Assembly: GCF_002865645.1 (NCBI RefSeq) | Contig: NW_020194562.1 | Span: forward strand, 124,001 to 188,000 | Reading direction: 5' to 3' | Length of the DNA stretch: 64,000 nucleotides | Source of the DNA: Hyaloscypha bicolor E | Taxonomy: Eukaryota; Ascomycota; Leotiomycetes; Helotiales; Hyaloscyphaceae | In this document: positions 1 through 9,700 of the stretch, one piece after another | Layout: each line of letters opens with the position of its first letter | How positions within the stretch are numbered: the first letter of the stretch is position 1 | Notes under the pieces: model-generated | What the model was told of the DNA's origin: nothing | The model's database searches: none | What the model saw: only the letters and a program-made list of their open reading frames with translations | Made by a program: the position numbers and the translations under genes

Positions 1-230
1 AAGTTCCTCCAATTTACCACACTTTTCTGGCCGAACGAGAGACGTGGAGGCATTCTTGTGAGTACCATTCCATGGGAGCAAGTGAAGTCACAACCTTGAG
101 CTAACTACGACGGTAGTTGTGGACGAGTTCCCAGGCAAAGACCGGCTGTACAACTGCTTGCTGAGAGCTCTGGAATACGCTCTGGAATACAAGGAGAGGG
201 TATCTTGAGGGCATGTGTTTAGGTGGCGCA

Positions 231-850
231 TACCGGCACGGCCACATCGAGGAGAACCCAAGCCGTCTCGGCGATTCTCCCAACCAAATTCGGATCCGGA
301 GCCAGGATCGGAGGCGAGACTTGGGGCCGCATTCAGCGCTGAATGTTCAGCTGAGCGACTGGACATTCTGATTTTCCCAGCTCCCCAACGACCAGTCCCT
401 CAAACTGACTGCGATCGAGCTGGTAAGGATCCCTTGCTAGCTCTCAAGGGATTGCTGAAAGTTGTCAATCTGCGAGGGGAGTTGTTGGTGATCTCTAATC
501 GAGAGGACGTGCTCGACCGCCGGCTGCAACGTTGTAAGAAATTGCTGTTCCATGCTCTGGCCGGCTTCTCCACAGACGATGACCTTGCACGGGACATGTT
601 GTAGAGTGGCAATACGCAATATAAACGACCTTTCCCGTTTCCAACTTCTTCGGACCAATGATACGATGATGGCTTTGGCTTCTTCGCCAAAGGTCTCTTT
701 CCAGATGCAGTATGATTCCACGCCTCAACAGATCATTGCCAACTCCATGCCGAAGGCAGGATCATTCAATGGTGCGGGCTGGTACCGGCCACATTGAGGA
801 GGAAAACCCAATCCGTCATTGCCAGCTCCATGCCGAAGGCAAGGTCATTC
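231..850. repeat. Short imperfect direct repeats
   Basis: A ~34-bp segment at 734-767, containing CTCCATGCCGAAGGCA, recurs at 817-850 with three or four changes, 83 bp downstream. The DNA just before the second copy (783-817, starting TACCGGCCACATTGAGGAG) has a diverged relative at 231-268. No coding frame is preserved between copies. Confidence 0.6.
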
Positions 851-1987
851 GTAAGCACCTACCCAAGTCTGTCTCAATTGTCCCGAGTCTAAGCAACCTT
901 TGATAGAGCAAGCCACTTCGGCAAAGGGCAGCATGAGAAAGGAGATTATCAAAGAACTCTTTATCTCTGGATGCGCAGAGAGCTATCGAAGTTTACGAAA
1001 CTTCCACTTACGACATTCAAGCAGAGTCAAGAACCGAAGTTGGGGTGTTGTCATCTCTCGCAAGGAAAGCCAAAAGTTTCGGGCAAGCCAGGATATACAC
1101 CCTTTTTCACAAGACACGGCATCTTTCAACAGCGGATCTCTCAAAGGCTACAAAACTCCCATTCATGATGTACAAGCATTTCCGCCACCCACAGAAGTAT
1201 CATGACCTTGACTGGAGTCTGTTGGCAGATCATGTTGCCTCCACCATGAATCTTTACCTCCAAGTCCGGAGCGAGAGATTGGCCAGAGGAGCCAAACCAT
1301 GTTCCCGTCTCCGCCATCGGCCCCATGTTCTTGTGGGGGGTCTCGAGCTACATGAGCAAACGGGTTTGCGCTTGAACGATACTCGGTTCATGCTTCTTGG
1401 TTCGCAAATGGTGAAACACAATAGGTCCTGTCATCTGGCGAAGATGAGTAAACGTATTCATTGTCCTCGGTCCGAAGCTGAACCCCACTACGGCTGCCTC
1501 TTCAGCTCGAAGCAAGCCACATACAACAATAGACAGAAGGGCGATGAGCTCACCTACCAAGGCGGCACATGGAACGATATATCTCAGCTCAGGATGTCGC
1601 AGCACGAAACCACGCTGGCCAAGCTGGGCTGCAATATTTGCAACGACTGCCACCCACTCACGACGAGACCTTGTTCATCCAAGAAGCAGTATGAAGGAGT
1701 TTGCATCCGCCCACAAGGGTGACCAATCATTCATTGGCAGAATCCCAGCGTCGAACAGTCATACTGATCGACCTCAGTCGAGGATATTACACGCGATTAC
1801 CTGCCGCGATTCGGAACATCATCAACAGGCAGCGTCTTCCAACCATGATTTCGACACCGTCTGCGGTTTCGAGCATCCTCCACAGATCACTGCCCTGCAA
1901 CCAGAACCCCTGCCCTGTCTGTAAAGCAACAGCACCGGAGCCTCAATCAGAAGGTCTCTATGATGAACTCAAATCTCCTTTTGGGAA

Positions 1988-2345
1988 GTTTTCCGAGGCG
2001 AACCCGGATGTGCCTTCTATTAAAAGGCCCCCTGCGCCAGTTCTGACCCCACAACCACGCGCTCGGAGAAGCCGTTTTTCAACCAAAGATCCCTCGCGGT
2101 TTCTCGAACCCGGATGTACCTTCTATAAAATCCTCCCTGCGCCAGTTCTGACTCCACAACCACACACTCGGAGAAGCCGTTTTTCAACCAAAGATCCCTC
2201 GCGGTTTCTCGAACCCGGATGTACCTTCTATAAAATCCTCCCTGCGCCAGTTCTGACTCCACAACCACACACTCGGAGAAGCCGTTTTTCAACCAAAAAT
2301 CCCTCGTGGTTTCTCGCCGGTTGGCCAAACACACACTTCCTTGTG
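1988..2345. repeat. 105-bp tandem repeat, about 3.3 copies
   Basis: The start of the unit, CCTGCGCCAGTTCTGAC, appears at 2031, 2136 and 2241, giving an exact 105-bp period; a partial unit precedes the first. Copies two and three are nearly identical. Because 105 is 35 codons, the repeat stays open on the plus strand (frame 1701-2357) and the minus strand (frame 2020-2412), so open frame alone does not show which strand, if either, is coding. Confidence 0.9.
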
Positions 2346-2426
2346 TCCGTCTTTTAACTGGCCCGGCTGACCAAATCCCACAAATGGCCTGCCTACGGCT
2401 ACCGAAACACAACAGGTCTCTATGCT

Positions 2427-3962
2427 CTCAAGATGACAACAAAGTTCGTCCCGTCTCTAGAGCGTATTCGATGATGGGATGAAATTTGCTGTCATTCTAA
2501 ATGTACTCGAGACGGGTTATCGCAAACTGGCTAAGGCTGGAACATGAAAACGTTGTCGTGAGACGCCGTTTTCGAGAGAAGGTGGGAGGGGTTTAGCCCG
2601 ACCGGTGAGAAATCGTGTCTTGGTCGCAAGCTGGCTAAGGCTGGAACGTGAAAACATTGCCGTGAGACGCCGTTTTCGAGAGAGGAGGGTGGAAGAGGTC
2701 ATTTATAGACTGACAATTTGAGAGCTGGGGACGGCTTCCCAACTGGCCGCCTCATCTACAGGTACAGCCAACTGCGATACGTTGTTGCGGGAGATGAACT
2801 CGAAAAGGCGGCGCTCGCTCGGAGGGGCAAACAAGAGCAAGAGGCCCTCCTTGGGATGACGAAGCAATACATGACGGGGTGATCTCGTAGTTGAAGGATT
2901 GAGACCTCTATTCTGCTTACTGAGTCTTGATTGGCATGCCTTTACCAACCACTTGCTACTCTTGTCTGCGCTGGATCTTCCGGCGAGCAGGATCTCGGAT
3001 TTCGGTCTATAAAAGGCCACCTTGCGCCGGTTCGAAATCCAGCATTCCAAGATTGACATACACTCTTCCTTCGCTAGGACGTCATAATCCAGCGAGATGT
3101 TGACAACTTCTCCAGAGCCTAGCTCTTGGAGTATAGTCTGATGAGTGCGTTTCTGCTCCTGCCGAAATTGCAGAAGTGCCGAGTGTGTGTTCGGTCCAAG
3201 ATGACAACAACTTTCGCCCTGTCTCTCGATACCACTATCATCAGCCTCAACACACCTCACAGCGTACTCACAAGCGTGTCATTTGCTTCCCAAGAATCCT
3301 CTTCTTGCTGAGTCTTCCCGATTCCCCACGCCTGATGTCGGGGGAGTTGTGACAATCCCCACCCGAAGAGGGTGTGAATGTCAGTCTTGGTTGCAATTAC
3401 CATGTCGTCTCTTGAGCCGGCACAACGAAGGCTTTTATATACGGGATTTGGGCTGGTGCACTGCTGTAACATGATGTTCTGGTGAAGAGGGGCTGAGGGT
3501 TTCGATCGTGGGATGCCTGGGACAAGCTCAATCGACGGTCGGCGTTGGAATTATGTGCAGAGGCCCATTCAACACTCTTTGGCGAGGCTGCAGTGCGTGG
3601 CCCCAGCTCGGTCGTCTATAAAGCCCTCGTTGGGTCCTCTCTCGGACTGCAACCTTGTCTCATACGGCCAAGACTGACATTCATGGTCTGTCCGTGGGAT
3701 CGTCATCGCATCAGCGAGTTCGACCAGCAGTGCATGGTCTCTTGGGGCACTTGAAAATGGAGTTTGTTCTGTTCCCTCGCGAATTTGACAAGTCCCACGG
3801 CCTCGACTCGTGTTTCCAGGTTGGCAGCAAATTTCGTCCCGTCTCTGGGCTTCCATGATATCAGATTAGGTGAACAGCAAGGCGGGTTCATTAGGCCGGT
3901 AATATTTGCTGTCACAAGAGCTTGTGCCTCGGAAATGACAGCAACTCTCGTCCCGTCGTCGG
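2427..3962. repeat. Dispersed ~28-bp motif, five diverged copies
   Basis: Variants of ATGACAACAACTTTCGTCC followed by CGTCTCT occur near 2432, 3199, 3823 and 3933, with an inverted copy at about 2476-2497. The 2432 and 2476 copies form a close inverted pair. The copies differ at several positions and their flanks differ, so this is a short dispersed family rather than one tandem array. Confidence 0.6.
2521..2690. repeat. ~60-bp direct repeat, two copies 104 bp apart
   Basis: The segment beginning CGCAAACTGGCTAAGGCTGG at 2521 recurs at 2625, with about six differences over ~60 bp. Both copies end in GAGACGCCGTTTTCGAGAGA. The 104-bp spacing resembles the 105-bp period of the nearby array. Confidence 0.8.
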
Positions 3963-6379
3963 AATCTCGCGGTCGAGCAAGCATGATCGCGCATTGGACA
4001 TCTTTTAGAGCTGGCGCGGCCTGTGCCCAGCATCCCCAGGCAATGCATCCCGTCGCTGTGTTGCTCAGAATCCCGAGCCGACATATTAGGTGGTGAGGGA
4101 AATGCTAGAGTTGCAGTTGAAGAATGGATGGATTCCGTGGCTTTAAATGAGAACCGTTGACTCCTTTCTCTTGGAACGCATAGAATCTTGTTCGGTCACG
4201 CATCCGAGGGTGGTACTCACCCGCACCAGGAGATTAGCATTCTCCAATTCCACTCCAGGTCTCGCACGGGTTCGCCAGTTGTTGAGTACGCCTCGGGAGG
4301 AGCACCAACAACTCCGACTGAAATTGAGGGCTCGACTTCGATTCAGGCTCCTCAGCGCTCGCTGTGGAAATTGGGGAAGACGCGAGAGTTTGTCTGAAAT
4401 CCTAGCCCCGATGTGCGTGGGATCGGGAAGACGGTCCGGAGACTTTGGCAGCACTGGATGATGATTTCGGGGAGAGTAGCCTGCGTCTCGAGGGTTGTGT
4501 CCGCCATGGATTCGATCACGACCTTTCATAGCGTGAATCAATATGGCAACGAAGGCCAGTAGCAGATGCTTTGGCGGTTGCAGAAATGAAAGCAAGCGTG
4601 GGAATCTTTGGCATGATATTTGGAAACTTTCGTGCTATGATCTGCTCCTACTGTACTGGGCTCGAAATTCAGAGGCTGGATCTTGCACGGGAGCATGAGT
4701 GTTTAAGGGATGAATGTATAGGCACATGGAAGTGGATTCCATTATCCTGGATGCTGGGGAAAGATTCCTCGCTTCGACAAAGTAAGAAGAGTGCATGCTT
4801 CATGGAGGAAAGCAGCGTTGGGGTCTGCGAGCGTGGGCTTTCCAGCGCTATCCATTCTTCCTTCCAAGTAGAGCCGATCACTCACCCGCAAGGACTTCCT
4901 CGCGACTCCTTTTGTCTTTCCATCAATTCAAGCCTGAACTCCTTTGGAATCTTTGTGTCTGGTCCCGATATGAGGGGACCTGCCTTGAAACGGTCTTCTT
5001 TCCATTCCCTGTTGTGGAACTCGTGGAATCAAATGCATGCACCAGTGGAGAATAAATGCAAGTACTCCCCGGGGAAAGTTGACGAATATGAACTTGTAAT
5101 TCCAATGCTGCCAATCAGTTGTCAACGCAGCGAGTTCTATTCTTTCTGAACCGTGTCTTGTCCTGCGCTCTAAATGATCTCCGCTTTAACCATTCCCTCC
5201 ATTGTATCTATCACTTATTCCATTCCCATGTATCTCGTCCTGGCCCTTGATTGCTGGTGCTGAGCGTTGTCTGTAGCACCGAATTGGGAGTGCGTTAGCC
5301 AAACACGCACGGCTACAGTTTGCTGCCGATCTTTGCCGCCGAGACCGCTCGAAGCTTGTTTATTTGTGGATCGCTGAACGCCGTGTGCATGAGCCATGTC
5401 CAGTCCTCCGCTTCCTGACACTTCGCAGATGTGATTTGCCACGAATAGCTTCCTAACTACGTTTCATTGCCTTTAGATCCGTTGGAGGGGTATATCTGCC
5501 GTTCAGGAGTGTATCGTGCGTGGCTTGTTGCTCCATTCGTCGTTTATTCTTTCCGCAGCTGTCTGCAGATCACCCTGTAGCATGTGTCGATATTGAAACT
5601 CATTTCCGATCGTTGAAGTTGCAAACTCTGCCAGCGTGTTAGTGAATGTTGGCAGAAGCATTTTGAGGATCGGAGCACTGAATTGTATCTTGTTGCCACA
5701 ATCTTGGTGCCAAGCTGCACGCGTGCTGCTGCAAGCTTCTGCAGACGCGTCCACCAATCCACTCCCACACACCCAGCAAGCGCGTGTCTCCAAAGCAACC
5801 TCTTATGTATTCCTACTGGCTTGGAGGTATTCTGCCAATCTGCGGCGTGTTTAGAGCATCGGAAACCCTCCCTGGTGTCGGTCTGGTGCTGATATCGCAG
5901 CAGGCCGAACATAGGCCACGGCAACGCCACATCTCGGACAGGAAGCGAATTGTGGACTTCTCTGGCTCGGTAATCTGATTAGCGTATGCTTGGAAAGCTC
6001 CAAAGGGATGAATACCACGTTGTCGTCCATCTGCAGCCCCTTAGCCACTTTTCGTGCACAGCCCAGTCAATTTCTTTCACATAAGAAGCCCCAAATGCAC
6101 GTAGCGCTGTGATAATGCATATTCGAACAACGCCATCCCATCAGCTTTATTTTTAAGAAAGAAAACGCCCAGGGGTGTTGTCAACCCAACTCGTGATTCT
6201 GTCGTCCCTCTTGGTGTTCTGCCAAGCCTTTCCCAAAACGGAATAGCCGATTTCAAGTCAACAACTTTCCAATTTCCCATCCTTTTCCTTCTCTTCTCTT
6301 CATCGTCAAACGAACCCTTCAATTGTCCCATATTGAATGCTTCCTTGACGATCTTGTGGGCTTTTGAGATTAAACTGCC

Positions 6380-6590
6380 GCTCTCTCGAGAGTTGGTGGT
6401 AGGGTGTCCCCAGTGCTTGTCACTTGGGTACATTCGTCAACTTCTTTGGTGTGCACCTCTTCGGAGCAGCACACTGTGCGATTTGGAATCGCCATCTACC
6501 TTCTACCTATCTTCACCGATACAAAGCTGCAACTCTCTCGAGAGTTTGTGGCTGGATGTCACTGGTGCTTGTCACCTGTTCCATCCTTCT
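6380..6590. repeat. Duplicated block with CTCTCGAGAG palindrome
   Basis: The block starting GCTCTCTCGAGAGTTGGTGG at 6380 has a diverged copy at about 6531, roughly 152 bp downstream. Both contain the palindrome CTCTCGAGAG and a shared GTGCTTGTCAC. Neighbouring text around 6479 and 6625 is also similar, so the duplicated unit is probably about 150 bp. It lies in the presumed promoter/leader of the coiled-coil gene. Confidence 0.65.
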
Positions 6591-6661
6591 CCCCTTTTCG
6601 TGTGTGTTCCTTGGAACTCGCACAGGCAAATTGGATTTGCCATCTTTCTTCCACTCTCGGC

Positions 6662-6750
6662 GCAGGTCTTAGTTGACTCTGTGTCTATCCCTTCGCAGGT
6701 CTTAGTTGACTCTGTGTCTATCTCTTCGCTGGTCTTAGTTGACTCTGCGT
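6662..6750. repeat. 33-bp tandem repeat, about three copies, before the coiled-coil gene
   Basis: GGTCTTAGTTGACTCTG recurs with starts of the unit at 6662, 6695 and 6728, an exact 33-bp period. The array ends about 30 bp before the ATG at 6782, so it is likely in the 5' leader or core promoter. Confidence 0.85.
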
Positions 6751-6781
6751 TGTTTTTGTCGTTCTTGCAGTTGCGGCTACA

Positions 6782-9700
6782 ATGGCTTTGCAGGAGCTCT
6801 ACCCTCTCTTCAAGAATAACAAGAAGCAGAGGCTTAGCAAGGACTTTGATCTCTTCGCCCGAGATCATGCACCTCTGTACCAAATGGACGAGTTGAAACG
6901 TCAGTTCTCTGTTGCAGAACATGAACTCGACAAGGCGTTCGACAAAGCAAACGAGAAAAGAGTCGCTCCTTGGGACAGTGAACCAATGAACCACAAGCTT
7001 ATTGCGGAGTTGGAGGAGCGCAAGAAGATGGTCACCGAAGGCAACAAACTGGGGAAGAAAGCCCTTGAGACGCTCGAAGCGATGAAGACATACACCACCA
7101 TGATCGACGAGGGACCGACGCGGATCCGGAAGGAGATTGCGGACTACATCTTGAGCATCCTGCCAGACGCCAAGGATTTGCTTCTCAAAATTGACTTGCA
7201 TATTCAGGGCGAGATGAAGCGATTGAGAGTGCACAACACGGAGCTGATTGGGCAGAATGCGGTGTTGAAGTCTCAGGCAGAACAGGCAGGGAGCTCGAAG
7301 GATGCTGAGATCATGGCCATGTTGCAAAAGGTGCAAGGGAATCTTGTCGTGAAGGCGGAGGAAGAAAAGGCCGAGTTCGAGAGATTAAAGGAAGTGGAAG
7401 AAGATTTCATCCGGAGCAAGGACCGTTGGGACCACGCCAGACAAACTTTCGATGAAAACGAGGAGCAGTTTCGAGTGGATATCGAGCAGGTGAAAGAGGA
7501 GCTCGAGAATTGCACCGCGAGAATAAATCAGATGGACCGACTGAGGCAGGAGGCTGACGAGGACATCGAAGAGCTCGAGAACGCAAAGGAACAGCTTGGC
7601 GAAGAGTTGGCGAAGGAGAAGAAGAAGGCTTCGGACGAGAAGCAACATGCCAGGGAACTTCAGGCATCGCTTGGAGAGGAGCTGGATGAGAAAGAACGCA
7701 AAGATCGGCAGATTCGACAACTCGAAGAGGAGGTGCAGCAGCTGTGCCAAAGCAAAGATGAGCGAATTCAACAACTCGAGATGGAAATGCAGGAGCTGGC
7801 TGAGACGAAAGACCAGAAGATCCAACAAGTTGCGATGGAAAAGCAGGAGCTGGCTCAGATGAAAGACCAGATTATCCAACAAGTTGTGGTGGAAAAGCAG
7901 GAACTGGCTCTGATGAAAGACCAGATCATCCAACAAGTTGCGATAGAAATGCAGGAGCTGGCTCAGACGAAAGACCGGAAGATCCAACAACTCGAGATGG
8001 AAAAGCAGGAGCTGGCTCAGACGAAAAACCAGCACATTCAACAGCTCGATAAGGAGAAGCATGAGCTCCTGCAGAACGCCGTTTCAAAGGATCGCCAGAT
8101 TTCGAAGCTCGAGAGAAAGGTGGAGAAATCAGCAGCAGATTTTGAGTTGGCGAAGGATCGATACCGCGAGTATTATGGGATCTCGCAGGTGCAGGAGAGA
8201 GAGCATCAGGGCCTTCTCACTTCGAATGACAGGTTTGGTCACCTCTTGGAGCATGTCACTAACGCTGCACACAGAAAATCCAACCGAATCGGCCGACTTC
8301 ATGGCGGGAACATGCGACTGAAGAAGGCTGTAATGGGGAAGAATAAACAACTGCTCGAGAGAGATGAGCGCATCTCTCGCATAATGGCGCAAGGGAATAC
8401 TCTCGAACAGCAGAAGGCAACCTTGCTTGCAGAGAACGAAGAGTTGCAGATCGACCGCGACTCGTGGAAGAAGGCTGCAGAGGACCTTGACAACGAGCAG
8501 ACTTTCTGGTTCGAGGAAAATGAACGACTGGGAAAGTCTGTCGACTCGTGGAAGAAGTATGCAGAGAATCTTGACGAGGAAAAGAGAACCTGGCAGCAAG
8601 AAAAGATCACCCTTCAAACCGACAGCACAACATGGAAGAATGCAGCTGATGCGCTTGGAGCAGAGAAGATTGTGTGGAGTGAGAACAAGATGGAGATGGA
8701 GACCGAGACTTCTACGTTGTTGGAGACGCTGTTTCAAGCACAGGAGGCTTGGGATGACGAGAAGGACGCCCTGAAGCTTCAATTGGAGGGATCAGGAAAT
8801 GTAGCCCTGGAGAATTCCAACAACTGCACAATCTTGGTGGCTCAAAATGATCTGCAGGCTGCCCAGCTTCAAGGACTCGATGAGGAACTTCGAAATGCGA
8901 TAGAAGAGATGGATACTGCGAATCGAGATCTCACTGCCATGACCAATGAGAAAAATGAGGTGAAGCAAGCCCTCGTGGCCATGACCACACAGAGAGACGA
9001 TACACAACGCGATTTGGCTTCGATGACAGAGGACAGAGACACTGCAAAGTTCGACCTTGACAGGAGAACCACAGAACGAGATGATGCACGACGCGGTCTG
9101 GAGTCCATGGCCAAGGAGCGAGATGAAGCAACTGTTGATCTTAACGCTACAACCGTTGAACGAGATGAAGCACGACGCGATCTGGAGTCGGTGGCCAATG
9201 AGCGAGATGCAGCAACCACCAAACTCAGCATCACAACCATCGAACGAGATGATGCACAACGCGGTCTCGAGTCGGTAACAAAGGAGAGAGATTCAGCAAC
9301 TACCAATCTCAACACCACAATCATTGAACGAGACAACTTACAGCGTAATCTGGAGTTAGTGACGAAGGAGCGAGATGCAGCAGCCACCAGCCTCGACACG
9401 AGAACTACCGAACGAGATGATGCACGCTGTGATCTGGATTCAAGGACGAAGGAGAGGGATGCAAGCGCCATTAACCTTAGCACGAGAACCATCGAACGAG
9501 ATGATGCACGCCGCGATCTGGATTCGGTGACGAAGGAGAGGGATGCAACCGCCATTAACCTTCACGCAAGAATCACCGAGAGAGACAACGCACAGCGCAA
9601 TCTGGAATCGATTACAAAGGAGAGAGATCAATTCCACGAGGAGCTGCAATTTGCCATACAGTCGACTCAGCAACTGCAAGAGACCTTTGACGAACAGAAG

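Larger units (their letters stand above)
1..6660. other. Gene-poor, repeat-bearing region without a confident gene
   Basis: No open frame here carries a domain I recognise. The longest frames (1045-1722 and 1701-2357 on plus, 2703-3260 on minus) show no family motif, and the second consists mostly of a tandem repeat. Base composition is balanced, unlike the A+T-rich tract further on, so this is not strongly RIP-mutated DNA. Several short repeat families are listed separately. The region could be decayed coding DNA, non-coding RNA or intergenic sequence; I cannot tell which. Confidence 0.55.

Noticed and set aside
1045..1722. 225-codon plus-strand frame in the left region
   Set aside because: Low-complexity amino-acid mix without any domain; a frame on the opposite strand (1348-1653) is similarly open. 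Not enough to call a gene.
3006..3040. GGTTCGAAATCC, tRNA B-box-like
   Set aside because: No A box, acceptor stem or cloverleaf can be formed around it.
2703..3260. 185-codon minus-strand frame
   Set aside because: It contains pieces of the dispersed repeats and shows no family motif.
6572..8782. Long minus-strand frames (6572-7336, 7385-8062, 8129-8782)
   Set aside because: Antisense shadows of the repetitive coiled-coil gene; their Leu/Phe- and Ser-rich content is the complement of Glu/Lys codons.
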